DNA of 64,000 nt, taken from contig WPIO01000005.1 of NCBI GenBank assembly GCA_009760855.2, forward strand, positions 2,890,001-2,954,000. The letters run 5' to 3'. The notes under the pieces were generated by a model. That model had not been told where the DNA came from. It worked only from the letters and a program-made list of their open reading frames with translations, and searched no databases. This document shows positions 12,101 through 27,100 of this stretch, one piece after another. Numbering within the stretch: position 1 is the stretch's first letter; every line of letters begins with the position of its first letter. This stretch comes from Cristatella mucedo (Eukaryota > Bryozoa > Phylactolaemata > Cristatellidae). The position numbers and the translations under genes are program-made.

Positions 12101-15100
12101 CAGCAGTTGGGCCACTAATTAAGGAAGCGACACTAGACCAAGACAACTTGAGCAACTTCTTTCCGCTCTCCCTTCTCTAGTTCCTATCAAGAAGATACTT
12201 TGAGAGTTGTGGCAGACCAGCTGAACTATTATCCAGTAAGTTTCACTCTAGCTTTAGAGCTAATCACTCCATAAAGTCAGAATCACTTCAGGTATATGAT
12301 AAGTTTCTCATGAATGCAGACTTAGGTACATTCTCTCTGCTTGTTTTAGAGCAGCATTCTCAACCTGTGGGTCACAACCCCTTTGGGGTTCCAACGACCC
12401 TTTCACTGGGGTCGCCTAAGACCATCGAAAACATGCATTTCTACATTCAGCATAAAATAATTTTATGGTTTGGGGTCGCCACAACGTGATGAACTGTATT
12501 AAGGGGTCGCGGCATTAGGAAGGTTGAGAACCACTGTTTTAGAGAATCTTTCGACAGCGTTTGATGTTATTGATCGCCAAGTCCTCAAGCGCCTCTAATC
12601 TCGCCTGGACATCACAGGCACAGAACTGTAATGGTTTTGTGTCACTTAGCATGTGACTCCAGATCACTGTTGTAAATGGACTCTACCAGCATATCTCCTG
12701 TTGAATCAGCATATAATCTAGGTGACCAGTTCCGAAGTAACATTTCACTAGATCACCTCCAGAGACAAGTCTGTCTCCTTTCAGCCACATTACATAGCTA
12801 AAATTCGGGCTTGCTCACACAGGGATACTTGATCGAAATTGGTCCATGCATCTGTGACATCGCGTCTCGACTTCCGTGCTTACAGTTGAAGCAAAACTCT
12901 GCACCTAGGCTTGCCTGTCGTGAGCATCGTGAGCAGTTGCCACAGCACATCCCTTCTCACTGACCTGCATTGGCTCCCAATCAAGTAGCGTGTCGGCTAC
13001 AAGGTTTGGTCACTCACTTTTAGGTACCTTCATTCTCTAGCTCCCGTGTCCCTGTCAGAAAAACTTCCACGCCTGGCTAGGCAACGTACCACCCGTTTTC
13101 TGACTTTAATCGTTTAGCTGCACCTCGCATGAACATCAAATCCTTTGGAGACAGTGCCTGTAGTCGGTATGCTTCCAAAGCCTGGAACTCACTACTGACT
13201 GACGTAACGACACCCACCCGTTATCTTGGATTTTGATTTATTCATGCACTCTCATTTGTATGTGCGGGCAATGAAATATAACGGACGAAGCAAAAAAGAA
13301 CGAGTCGTGGCAGGCCAGCTGAACTCATATATCGAAACTTCAAACCTTGTTAGTAAGTTCCGGTCTGGCTTTAGGGCTAATCACTCCACAGTCAGCATTG
13401 CTTAGGGTGTACAACGACCTACTTAGGAATGCAGACATAGATAGACTGTCTCTGCTTGTTTTGCTCGATCTTTCGGCAGCTTTTGATGCCATCGATCACA
13501 AAGTTCTCTAGATCGCCTCTCATCTGGCCGGGGCATCACTGGCACTGCTCTGCAGTGGTTCAGGTCCTATCTCAGTGGGAGACTCCAGAGTATTGACGTG
13601 AATGGACAAAGATCATCTGAAGTACCTCTGAAATATAGAGTACCTCAGGGCTCAGTGCTAGGTCCGGTTCTTTTCACGGTTTATACTCTGCCTCTTGCTG
13701 ATGTGATTGCCAAGCACAATCTAGGCTTTCACTTCTATGCGGATGACACTCAGTTGTACCTTTGCTTTGATCCCTCCCAGCCTTCGAGCACCTAAAATTC
13801 TCTAAACTCACTAGATGCATGCATTGATGACATCCGCACATGGATGGCAGCTAATTTTCTAAAACTTAACGATGATAAAACTAACTTACTAGTTATGGGC
13901 AAACCCAGTGCGATCCAGAGATTGGACAGGCTGACTCTCAAAATTGGCTCTGCCAGCATATCTCCTGTTGAATCAGCTCGAAATCTAGGTGTCATATTCC
14001 AAAGCGACCTCTCGTTAGACGACCACATCAGCTCCACAGTCAAATCCGCCTATTTTCAGCTTCATAACATTGCTAAAATTTGGGCTTGTTTAGATAAGGA
14101 TACCACGTCCAAGTTGGTCCATGCATTCGTGACATCGCGTCTCGACTTCTGCAACTCACTGCTTACTGGCCTACCAGCATGTGCGATCAGGCGATTGCAG
14201 CTGGTGCAAAACTCGGCAGCTAGGCTTGTCTGTCGTGAGCGTCGCAGTTGCCACATTACTCCACTTCTTGCCGACCTGCACTGGTTACCAGTCAAGCAAC
14301 GGATTGACTTCAAGGTTTTGTCGCTCACTTTTAGGTCCCTTCATTCTATGGCACCAGCCTATCTCTCAGATATACTACCCCATCAGGCCAAGCATCGTAC
14401 CACCTGCTTTTCGGAATCCAACAGTCTAGAAATACCTTGTACAAACCTTAAATCCTTTGGAGACCGTGCATTTAGTTCATATGCTCCCAAAGCCTGGAAC
14501 TCCCTCCCGACCTGCGTCAGAAAATCCCCTGACCTGACCACATTTAAAAGGAACCTAAAAACACCTATTTAGGACAGCATTTAGTGGGTCCCTGTGATTC
14601 GTCCTTCATGTGCTTATGCGTGCTGACATTGTGCATGCTGCCACTAACACATTTGCATGCTGACCCTGTGCATGGCACCCCTAACCATATTATTCATTTC
14701 GTTTGTTTTTCACGCATGATTTTACTTACCATTCAATTGCATTTCACTTTACAGCAAATGTAAAGCGCCTAGAGAGAGATTAAGTTCTCTGAGAGCGCTT
14801 TATCAAGTGAATTATTATTATTACTATTATTATTATTACCAACTGATATCACAACATCCCTGACTTAATGAAATTTAGAAAGAACCAGAGAGCTCATCTG
14901 CCCAACACACAATTTGCTGGCTCAGTGGATCGTGCTTTTTTGCAGCAATTGTACAGCGCCTAGAAAGAGATTTGAGTTTTCCGAGGGCGTTTTATCAAAT
15001 GTATTATTATTATTATTTATGAACTGACTTCTGTGCATGTATATACTACATCCTGCACTATACAGCATAATGAACTGTCAGGCATAAGTTTCACTAGACC

Positions 15101-18100
15101 CTCTTAAGTATGCTCAAGATAAGCTTGGACAACGGTCAACAGCCTTGGTGATTCTAACTTTTCGAACCCGGAAAGAAGTTAATCCTGAGGAATGCGATTC
15201 GACAATCACAAATCCTCTGCTTATGATAGAAGTAAAATATTAAAATATGGCAAGTTCTACACTTCTAGCGGAACCCAATGGGCTACCGTGGGCAGTAATC
15301 ATGTGAGAGATGGCAAGACGAACAACGTCGAGTGCCATACTTATCATGGAAGATGATTCCAAAGCCACTGCCGTTGACGACAGGAATCTAACCAATCAAG
15401 TTTGTGAAACACATATTAATACCCCATGCCTGCCCAATATGTACACAGATGCGTATAACGACCGTAAAAGTGTTCAAACTTCATTGCTAAACGGATGTCT
15501 GGCTAATGAAGAATGAATAAAGAATTCGCACAAAAATCAGGCGATGAGCATGGGCTTGGGCACGATTTAACATTCTTAGCTACAACAGAGATAACATTGC
15601 ATATACTCAGTAGTTTTTTATTTTGTATTCTACAAATGTTTTGCTCTGGATTTTTCTTCGACGTCACTTTGGCCAACTGTTCCTGCCATTGACATATCGC
15701 TGTCGATAAACCCAAAGCACCCCCAAACGCGGTTGGGATGAAGCCATATAGTAATAATAATAACACATTTGATGCATTTTATATAGTACCCTCCGAGAAC
15801 TCAATATCTTTTTAGGTGCTTCACATTTACTGCAAATGAAGCACGAACGAATAGTTAATGGTAGCATGCTTAATAAACAAGAATAACATGGTTAGGGGTG
15901 ACATAAACAGGGTCAGCATGCAAGTATGGTTAGTGGCAGCATGCACAGCGTCAGCACGCATAAGCACGTAAAGACGAATCACATAGATTCACTAATGCTG
16001 TGATAAAAAAGATGCGTTTTTAGTTTATTTTTAAATGTGGATAAGTCGGGGGATGTCATGACACAAGTCGGGGAGCGAGTTCTGGGCATTAGGAGCATTC
16101 TACCTAAAGGCACGATCAATAAAGGATTTGAGGTTTGTACGAGGTACAGGTAAACAGTTACATTCCGAAAAGCAGCTGCTCCTATGCTAAGCCTGGTGGG
16201 GGAGTAGATCTGATGGGTAGGCTGGAGGCAAAGAATTAAGATACCTAAAAGTGACACAATCTTGAAGTCGATACGTCGCTTGACTGGGAGCCAGTGCAGG
16301 TTGGCGAGAACTGGTGAGGTGTTGCAACTGTGACGCTCACGATAGACAAGCCTAGCTGCTGAGTTTTGCACCGGTTGTAAGCACCTGATTCCATATGCCG
16401 GTAGGCCAGCAAGCAGTGAGTTACAGACGTCAAGACGGAACGTCACAAATGCATGGACCAATTTAGATATAGTATCCCTGTCTAAGCCAGCCAGAATTCT
16501 AGCACTGTTATGCAGCTAGCAGTAGGCAGACTGCCTGTGGAGCTGATGTGGTCGTCTAATGAAAGGTCATATAAGGTTGGATAAATGAATAATTATGGCA
16601 CAGAGATCTGAACGAAGTGCTATTCTGGTTATGTGCATTCACGTTAAGTATAGGCCGACGAAAACCTCGAGCTTTTAGACTTTAAGCTCCTACTGGCACA
16701 TATTCATTCTCGAGGATATCAAGATATGTAGAGGGCCTGTGGCAGATAGATTTTAGCAGTCACTCTCATTTCAGAATAATAATAGGTAATTTGTATAGAA
16801 ACCTATGGTAAATGAATCGCCATCCTGGCACTTTACTACTAGATGCAAGAGAATCAATAACCAAGGGCCAGTGACATGCCGGGTATCATGCTTAGACAAG
16901 TACGTAAGCCAACAACTATGCCGAGTATCATGCATGCTTAAGCCTGCAAGCTACAGCAAACAAGAAGACATACAGGCTACCTGTTAGTGGGTTCTCTGGC
17001 TAATAATGAGCACTGAATTATGCACTGACTCATGCTTAGGTAAGCAAGCAAAGCACTGGAACAGAAAATCACATGTTCAGAGTCAAAGGAAAAGCTGACA
17101 GGAACAGACGCCTCTTTAGCTGCGACTTAAATGCTGCAAAGTCATTGCAGAAAGCGACCGGAATTGGAAGCAAGTTCCAGACTTTCGGTTCACGCAAGTT
17201 GTAGGCCCAAAAGATTTTAATTTGGTTCGGAGACTGGAGATGACTGAAAGCCGAGGAGCAGGTGGTGTGAGTGCAGGGGAAGAGCAAACAGGTAGGTAGG
17301 ATAGGTGCAAGGGAGTGACATAATCTGCGCGCCAGATCTTGAGGTCGAATCGATGCTTGATAGAGTGCTACCTCAGACAAAAACACGCGACCTAATTAAG
17401 CTGCCGTACTTTCGCAGGACCTGGTTTTTTGCCATGTTCCTCAGCTGAGGTTAGGCCGACTTGACAGTGGAGGCAATATCCTCATCTAATCTAATCTCAT
17501 CTCATATAATGATAAGTCATTTCGAAATAACATGCCCAGACTACAGGCAAGCGTCATAGGAGTAGTGCTAGAAGTACCAACCTTGACGGTGAGGTCATCC
17601 CGAGTTAGGATGACATGAGGCTTGCTCGTGACTATTAGGTAGGCCGTAAGGTCAGTCAGCTTCAGGAAGACAGTAACCATTCAAGCCCAAATGCCATAGA
17701 TGCAAACTTTTAGGGATGTGATTCATATGCAGAAGATTTAAAGGGTCGACGGCTAGGTAGAGCTGAGTGTCATCGGGCATAGAAATGAAAGCCAAAACTG
17801 TGGAAATGGCATTCACCTGAGGTGGAATCTAGTTAATGAAAAGAACAGGGTTGAAGACCAAGAGCAAAGGCACCACATAAGGAATCCTTGGACGACTGAC
17901 GGCCATTTAAATCTTCACTCTGACATCTGTCAGTTAGGTATGACCTAACACAACTTTGCAATCACTATGCCGGAGCAAATCGTGGAAAGTCTACAAATGC
18001 TCCAAAAGGATCTAGTGTCATATCAAATGCGGCTAAGAAATCTAGAAAAACTAGTAAAGAGACCCTGCCGTGATTATCATCATTGTGAAGAAGGTTGTTA

Positions 18101-21100
18101 TAAACCTGCAGCAAAGAATTTTCTATGGAATAGTTAGCCACACAAACAATTAGAACTTTAAATAAAGTTAGCCACACACACAATTAGAAGCTAGCAAGAG
18201 TTGATTAAATAATTGTATCATTTAGTTGGTATGCCACCCCGTGTTCACGCGTCTGGATAAGAATGGGAGAAGGGAAACTGAAAGAAAGTTACTCAAGTTC
18301 TTATGATCTAGAGTCACCTTCTAAATGAGTGGCCTGGCAACCGGTGCTTTCATAGGGGAGAAGAATTCATCAGAAACCAGGCACATATTAAGAATAGCTG
18401 TAATAGCAGGCAGCAACAAGTCTATGCATTTAATAAGAAGAGCTGATAAGACAGGGTCAAAAGAACTAGGGGGCCTTCTTAGCGTGGGATAATTTTTTTT
18501 CCAATGACTTCAATAGATAGAGGTATAAAGGAGGAGCGAGAAGAGAGCAGAGCAATTTGGGAGTCCCATTCTGGCTGGGACAAGTGGAGAAGATGGATCC
18601 CCAATCATTTCTGTCTTAGCTGTAAAGAATGTGACAAAACACTTCTTAAGCTGATTATGGGATCACCGAGTGGTATATTTTTACCTGAGTGGTTAAGATA
18701 ATAGATGGACAATAGTACACTGACACTTGTAGGTTATTTGTTAGCAATTTGAATGCTTATCTACTAAATTTAGACTCGCTTAGCTTATATGGATTAATAC
18801 AACAAAATAGTCCTAAAATGTCGCGTGTTCGAGAGTTAGCCTCAACGTTATAGTGGCTTTTTCAAGCTTATGTTAAGTTTTCATTACTTTTGTTCATGTC
18901 AGCTCTCAACCAAAAGGCGTAGGGGGGGTAAGATCCTGCCATTTAGTCAGAAGTTCAAATTCCTTTAGGACGTCGGCTAGGGTAGTGGTTCAGCATGTCA
19001 TCAAGGAGAAACGGTTGGAAGGAGAGTCAAGCAGAAGTGCCGATAATGCATGTATGCTGTGGACAGCACCAACGTCAAAAGACTTAAGGTTTCTTGACTC
19101 ACTCGCAATTTCTGATGCAGAAACGGAAGCACACTCCACGAAGAATTATATCTGCATATGATCAAATGTGCAGAAAGAGATGGCGATGAGGGTCTATGGG
19201 GTACAATGGCAAGTGAATCGAGGGTCTTACCCCTAATATGTGTACTGTTCAAAATAAAGCATGGAAGCAAAAAGATTCAGAAAAGCAAAGCATATTGAAA
19301 CATCGAATCTGATGGGCTATGAAAATGAATATTAAAATCTCCTAGAAAGCAAAGAAGAGGTCGAATGCTAACACTGACAATGATTTTCTTACCTACTATC
19401 CCAAAAATATTGCTGAAGACATAGGTATGGCCAAGGACTACCCAAGAAATACTAAGGAAACGAATGCCATTGATGCAAGTTACACTGCCTTCTGCTTGGT
19501 CTGTGTTGAGTAGTTTCTGGCCATTCTTGTAACATGAAAAGCTGGTAACAATTTGCGACAGACCTGAAAGAAAGAAAAACACATACTGGTCTCCGAATTT
19601 GACTTGAACGAGAAAAAAACGATCTGGCTTGCATAAAGTCAGCAAGGTGCGCTAAGGCATAAAAATCCAACAGTAGTATGCAATCATTCGACTAATAAAT
19701 GCATAGCACTAAATCTGAAGTGATTTCTGGGCTAGCGGCTCCTGCCAACACTTAGACGGTATGCTGGTGACTGAAGATTAGCAATCAAAGCACGGAAAGT
19801 TTGGGCAGTGTCATTGAGTAGTGGTCGAAAGGCAGTGCAGAGCTATTCCCGGCTGCATAAGTACCTGAATGGCCTGCATCAGCATGTGCATGCTTAGAAT
19901 TGTGGTACTTCCAAAGCAGTGAGGTGTGCTCGCCATCGTGAGGCTCAAAACGACCACCGTCGATGTAGAGAGGGGCATCATGCTCGATGAACGCAGTCTG
20001 AACAACACTGTTTCGAGTCGAGGAACGCATCGATAACACTATGTCATAAAGCGTTCCTATGAACACCAGTGCACCGAGTAGGGCCAGCACCACACTGAAA
20101 CAGATGACATTGCAAAGATGACAGCAATGAGCTTCGGCAAGCACACAGTCACTCCTGCTGTGAAAGAAACATGCAAGGGATACAAAATACAAATCAGGAT
20201 TGCATAATAAATTATCAAAGGCCCTGTCTTCTTTTGCACTTTTTCTATCTTGTCTAAGCATGGTACCTTGCTTGTCAATGATTCTTGGTTATTGCTTCTC
20301 TTGCAGTGATAGGTAAAGCACCTTTAAGAGATTCGGTCTCCTTAAGCTCTATGCAGAAGACATTATAATTACCATCATCATCATCATATACAACAGAAGA
20401 GCTGTACTTGTTTATAGCAGATATATTATAGCAGATATAGCAGATTTTCTCATTGATTGTAGTCACGGTTGATATAACAGCTTATCCAATCAACGCACAG
20501 TTAGTGCTGCTAACACTAACAGTGGCCGACCAGAGCCCAAATAATGCCTGGTCAAAAAACACGATTTGCTTAACTATGGCAATGTTTCACTGCCTACAAG
20601 TGGCATAGCTAAAACTAACCCACTCTACGGGCCACATCTTTAAAATGAGGAGTCTCTGGATAAAAGAGATATAATAACCCTGGCAGTTGCAGTACTCTGC
20701 TAATCAGCAACATTGGGCCTCAGTACAAGCAATGTAAAGAACTCTGGCAGCATAAGCCTAAACAAAGCATAAGAAAATCGTCAAATCTGCCAAAGCCCAC
20801 AAACGTATGGCTCTGTGAGTACTAAGGAGATCAATGCAGCTGGAACTATAGGAGCCAAGATTTTCATCTAGATTTATCATATGTATCAAGATTTATATTT
20901 AGTTTTGCAAGTCTTGCCCCTCCCTTAGGGAGGGGCAAGACTTGCAAAACTTGTATGTAATGGGTAAGACCCGAAAGATTTTCGTGTAGGTGGGGTTGGA
21001 CCAGCAATTAATTAATAATTAGAGCATAAAACCATAGTGTTAATGCGAAACGAACTCAGCGGATGCTCATCCAATGGAATTATGACATAATTTCGTCGTT

Positions 21101-24100
21101 GATGATGGTTGGGGGTGTAAGAATAGAGCACGGCCCAGCTTGCTACTTCACTATAAGTGGAGCCAATGCCCTCTGGCTCCACCATGATGCACCACGCCTG
21201 CCATGACCACGCCTGCACGAGCGCTCGATCAGTACAAGCTGCGCAACAATGAAAGGCTTGCAGCAGCAGCATCCAGACTGAACTGAAGCACTGAGCTAAC
21301 GCACTACCCCCCCCCCCCACTGGTCAGAATTGGCAATAACTCACTATCGAAGCAAAGCACAAACACGGCCGAGTGGCTTTTCGGTATATTTTACCATAAT
21401 TACTATATTTTGTTTTATAATAACCACAATAATAGGTCATTTACATAGCACCATAAGAGAACTTAATCTTTATCAAGGCTTTTTACAACTCATTGCAAGA
21501 GAATCAATACCTATTGGGTCTGTGAACATACACGGTATCAGCATGGAAAAGCAAACGAGTCTCGTTCTTAGGCCATATATAGAATGCATTGCTGTTTGTA
21601 CACAACCTAACCGAAATTAATCTCCATTTAGGAGCTTACCATATGCCACAGGGCTAAACTCCCCCCCCCCCGACCTCCGTCATCAAATCCATTCATCTTT
21701 ACCTCGATTGTCAAAGGTGAACACCTCAAACACTGGGCCAACCCAGTTGGACAGCATGCTTAGGCAAACAAGAAGACAATAGAGGCCACCGGTCCATAAG
21801 ACCTCTGGCTACTAACATGCATTGCATTTGGACAGGTACTCTTGCAAATCACACCGGAACATCACTCACCAAAAAAAAATTTCGCTGGGACGAAGAGAAA
21901 GCTGTCGGGAATAGGTGGGTCTTCAGCTGAGACAGGTAGTGACCGACCGAACTTTCGGTGTATATGCGCAGAAGGCTCGATCACACTAAGATTTCACTTT
22001 TGTGACGGACAGCAAAATGACTAGATATTGAACAGGTGGTACGAGAGCACACTGGAAAAGAAAAGAGGTTACATATGTAGGCTGACGTAAGCGTGTGAAG
22101 TGACATGCAAGCCAGATCGAGGGTCTTGAAATTGATTCGATGCTTGATAGAAAGCCAGTGAAGCTCAGAGTGAAGTGGCATGAAGTGGCAGCTCTGCCTT
22201 TGACAACAGACCACACAAGCTGCTGAGTAGTGAACTAGTTTCAACCGATTAAGGTCATGTGCCAAGAACCCGGGATATGTCAATTGTAATAATTTGTATT
22301 GTAATAATTAAGATGGGATGTCACAAAACGCATGAACTATTAATTAATAGTTGGCTGCAGCGCTCTTCTCTGGGCCCAGATTTCGGCGAGTATTCTTAGC
22401 TTCAAAGAAAGCCGACTTGACAGTGGAGGCAATGTGCTCATCACATGAAATGTCGTTTCGGAATAATATGCCTAATTTATATGTAGAAGCCACTGGCCAC
22501 TGGATCAATACTAGCTGAAACAGTCTTGAGGATAAAGTCTGCCAACTTTTAGGTGACACTAGGTTTGCCCATATCTGCTAGGTAGGTATTATCATTGTTT
22601 AGCTTCAGGAAGTTAGCAGTAATCCAGATGTGAACGTAATCGAAGCAGGCAGCAAGGAAATTATGTGAGATGGGTGTGCAGCAAGGCTTAGAAGGGTCGA
22701 GGTACAGCAGTGATCATCCGCGTAGAAACGAAAGGCTATAAACACTCTTAGCATGCAAGAACCAGTGACGAGGTCATGGCGGTATTATTCAGATTTCAAA
22801 GGATAACTATAGCAGGATAGCAACACAAGAACTAGCAGGATATGTGGATACACGATCGCTCAGCCACCCACACCGCCTGGCAATACATTAGACATAGTCG
22901 AAGCAAGTGTTTTTCTATCGTTACATAAGATAAAAGATCCTTACAGCAGCAAGGTCATCCGCCTGAACGCAGATAGCTCTTGCCAGCATTAGCAATCCAT
23001 GCGACTACTGAAAGCCATGCAACAGCAAGAGCAAGGAAGGAATAAGATAACAGGAAGCAGGACGAGGCTCTAACTTATCCATAACAATCTACTCACATGG
23101 CAACGTAGGCTTTCTCATCCAGCGACCGAGGTGAATGACAATCTACCGACAGCTTTGTGTAGTTGCTGCGCCCCAGCAAAAGCAAGACTAAAATTGTTAA
23201 CAAAACTCATGAATACTGCTTGAATTCGGAAGCTGATGAATATTGCTGCAAGCATATTGGCCGTAGTAGTTACCCCTATTGAAAAGTGCCAAACTATCAC
23301 TGCTGTTGCAGCCACTCGGTACACATGCACCGACCTGGAGAGTCACCGGCTGCAATAGCAAAAAAAGCTAGTAATCCTAGACGTAATGTTAAGTACTACC
23401 AAACACACATATGCATACATGCTTCAAAAAAATGAAGTAATCGGCAAGAAGTCGAAGCAGTCTAACCAGGTGCTCTATATTTGGCTGCCAGCTGCTGACA
23501 AGTAATGCTTTGACAGATTTTTCACCGGACTCTCGCAGTGTTGAATATCAGCAAATCTTGGACAGCAGGTTGCATATGTGCACTATCATCTTAGCTAAGC
23601 AAACTACAGGTGTGTATACGACCTCTAGCAGTGGTTGACATGTACGTAGATATTTAAATACAGCTCGACTGAAAGTCATCTGCTTTCGGGATTATGAGCA
23701 GTAAAATTGTGCAGGTCACCTGGAACAATACGGAAACCTCTGGACTCTTTCGGTACTTGCGGCACCTTCAGTTCCAACATCCGGAAATCATCAGGACTAA
23801 CTTTCCCCTGTTGATTATTAACAACTAATTAAAACTCCATCAGAATTTGAGAAAGAGACATTTAATTAAGCAAAGCCCCTCTCCAGTGTGTGTTCGTCCC
23901 ATGGATGCTCTGCTTCGTTAATTAAGATGTGGAGACTGGATAGTTCACCAGATATTCCCGATCAGAGCCCTCAACTAAGTACCGATACCCATAACCCCAT
24001 ACGCATTAGTACTGGGTGGGTGTGGGTGGCTTCTGTGACTTTATGGATGGGCGTGGGTAGGTATTGGGGTAATTGGCCTGCCTTATAAAAATTTCACTTA

Positions 24101-27100
24101 CAGGCGCGATTTGGAGTTCAAACGCCCAAGTCTGACCATGGTTCTTGAGAAGTCCACTTCTTGCCGACCTGCACTGGCTACAAGTCAAGCAACGGATCGA
24201 CTTTAAGGTTGTGTTGCTCACTTTCAGGTCATTTCATTATTTGGCTCCAGCCTATCTCTTAGATCTACTCCCCCACCAGGCCAAGCATCGTACCACCTGC
24301 TTTTCGGAATCCAACAGTTTACCACTACCTCGTACATACCTCAAATCCTTTGGAGACCGTGCATTTAGTTCGTATGCTCCCAAAGCCTGGAACTCCCTCC
24401 CGACCTGCGTCAGAACATCCCCTGACCTGACCACATTTAAAAAGAACTTAACAACACACCTCTTTAGGACAGCATTTAGTGGGTCCCTGTGATTCGTCCT
24501 TCATGAGCTTATGCGTGCTGACACCGTGCATGCTGCCACTAACCACAGTTGCATGCTGACCCGGTGCATGTCGCCCCAACCATGTTATTCATGTTGTTTA
24601 TCAAGCATGATATTACTCACCATGCAATCGCGTTTCCCTTTGCAGCAAATGTAAAGCGCCTAGAAAGAGATTAAGTTCTCTGAGGGCGCTTTATCAAGTG
24701 CATTATCATTATCATTATTAAGTCAAAAGGCGGAGTGTTGGACAGAGTTAGTCCGCCAGATTCGGGCATCAGATTGGGATTGGGACACGGGGCTTTTCAA
24801 GTTCTAATCGAAATTGCCAAATACCTCCGAATCACTATGAACATTACTACCACAAACACTACTCTGCAAACAGCCGTAAGTCTATACCTCGGTGGGTGAG
24901 GAAGATGAGGTAAGACAATCGTTCCGTCATACGGTACTGGGGGCCAATCAGACATGGTCTAACGACTTTTTAAATCTGTGTAAACATCAGCCGTTCTGTG
25001 GGTCACTGGCAACGCCATGCCGACGGTGTCGACTCACCTGGCCAGCCAAAACGAGAGGAAATGACAGCTTGCAGTACTGTCCACTAAAAGCCACCGGAGC
25101 ATCTAGAGCCGTTTTGGTATTCGTGCACTCGTCGAAATCGCCCATCCAGTAGAAGTTCCCTTCCAAGAAGCCAGCGGACGGCTTGCCAAAGGAGTCGAGC
25201 ACTGCAGCAAAAGAGCAGTACGGGAAATATGTGACAGCAGCCCTGGCTCTTGCCGTTGAGAGCTGCACACGTGGCACGGTCGGAATTCGGGCCACCACAG
25301 CATAACGTGCATGCACATTTGAAATTTGGCATTCTTTGATGCAATGCTGTCTCTCTTTTATCACCACGAACTGAAGTTAAGAGTGAAGGTAAATTAAAGA
25401 GCACTTCATTTAGCACCCTCATTTATATAACATCAGAAAAGCCTTAGCAGCTACCGGCCCATTAGCAGTAGGCAATGAAGAGCCACAGGACTCGAATGCT
25501 CGACTAGGGGCACTTCGAAGTGCAATCACCTGACTGCTGAGCCAACACCAGTGACCCAACGATGACAAGCAGATCCAAGTAGACCCATGGAGCCAATAGC
25601 CAATAAGGCAGTTGACCAGGCAGCCATAGTCGCTGCACAAGCCAGCTAAATAGGCCAGGCTCGGAGTTTTTTCTTAGGAAAAGGCTTGGTGTCGCTAGCA
25701 AGCATGGGTGCCTAGAACCAACACCGGAAGGAAAGTGCCAGCTCTATCGATGGAAGCATCGTCAAGTAATCAAGGTTTTTCTGAACCCATATTTAGTGGT
25801 CACAAAAGAAATAGCACTCCGTCTGATGTGCCTCTATACTGCTAGTTTTTTAAATAATTGAGTTAAGATCTGTTCATTCACGAAAGCCCTAGTGCCAGAG
25901 TTACTAGTGCCAGACTTAAAGAGTTATGGGAAAACCTGGTGTCACTCTAAAATCGGTAAGCATAACCCTCCGAATGGTATCAACCAGCGAATGTTCAGAA
26001 GCATCTGCATGCAATCTGGGTGTTATATTGCAAAAAGAAGCTTTCACTAAGCCACCATGTTAGTTCCACAGTCAACTCTGGCAGTCCAAAGTGACCTTTC
26101 ACTACGCGACCATGCTATCTGCATAGCAAAGAATCCCTTACATAAACTTGCAAAAATTAATGCCGGCTTTGCTATGGATACCATGACCAGGCTGATTCAT
26201 GCATTTTGTGATATTCAGTGTGGATTTCTGTAACTCAGATCAGTACTCACAGGTCTTCCTGCCTTTGCATTAAGGTACTCACAGTTGGCACAAAGCTATG
26301 CAGCCAGGCTTACCTGTCGTGAGCGTAGCAGTTGAGACATCACACCGCTTCTTGCCTACCTGCACTGGCTCCTAATCAAGCAGTGTATAGACTTCAATTC
26401 TCTTGGGGCGCTATAAAAATGAATTATATATATGTTTAAGGATCTGTCACTCACTTTTAGGTCCCTTCAATCTCTGGCTCCAGCCAACCTATCAGATCTA
26501 ATCCCCGACCCAGGTAAGCATCGTACCACTCGCTTTTCGGAATCTAATCGTTTACCTATAACTCGTACGAACCTAAAATATTTTAGAGACCCTGTCTTTA
26601 GTTCGTATGCTTAAACCCTGGAACTCATTTCCGACTGGCATCACGATGTTAACCGACCCGACCACATTTAAAAAGTAGCTAAAAATGCATCTATTTATCA
26701 CAGCATTTAGTGGGTCCGTGTGATTTGTCCTTTGCATACTTATGCGCTGACACTGCGCATGCTGCCACTAACCGTGCTTGCAAGCTGACCTTGATGTCAC
26801 CCCTAACCACTTAATGCTTGTTGTCATTGAGCATGCTATCATTTTTCCATCGTGCTCCTTTTGCAGCCAATGTAAAGTGTCTAGAAAGAGATTTAGTTCT
26901 CTGAGGGCGCTATATCAAGTGCATTATTATTATTATTATTATTACTAGTAGTATTACCATAACCAGATGTACCCTAGGTCCAATCTCCCCTTAAACTTCA
27001 CAGTAGTCAAAAAATGGAAGGTCTGCTTCCTAGCAACATTGATTAAATGAACATTCATTGCAAAAGTAGTAAATCCGACAGTTATCCAAAAAAGGACATG

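Larger units (their letters stand above)
10500..19392 (-). other. Gene A intron 6, filled with LINE copies
   Basis: 8.9 kb, the largest gene A intron. Holds CR1/L2 copies at 11270-13230, 13308-14836, 14840-15017 (plus), 15752-16590 and 16740-19380 (minus), and a hAT-type element at 12352-12536. Nothing recognised in 10500-11260 and 15020-15750. Confidence 0.85.
20158..23096 (-). other. Gene A intron 4
   Basis: 2.9 kb. Contains a plus-strand LINE tail remnant (20290-20395), a perfect hairpin (20901-20951), C-runs near 21307 and 21661 and a minus LINE copy (21400-22790). Confidence 0.8.

Noticed and set aside
19277..19645. 122-codon minus ORF as a single coding unit
   Set aside because: Only 19393-19563 is gene A exon 6. 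The part below it is intron and LINE endonuclease (GDFNIH), and the part above it is intron.
21307..21670. C-runs near 21307 and 21661 as a G-quadruplex or regulatory element
   Set aside because: Single homopolymer runs of about 10-11 bases each, not the four spaced runs required; likely slippage in old LINE sequence.
22925..22990. Minus-strand ORF with AICVQADDLAA next to a gtaagg, taken at first as an NRF-domain exon
   Set aside because: It lacks the second Cys and its phases do not fit. The exon at 23274-23349 has the correct GACVPSGC motif and phase.
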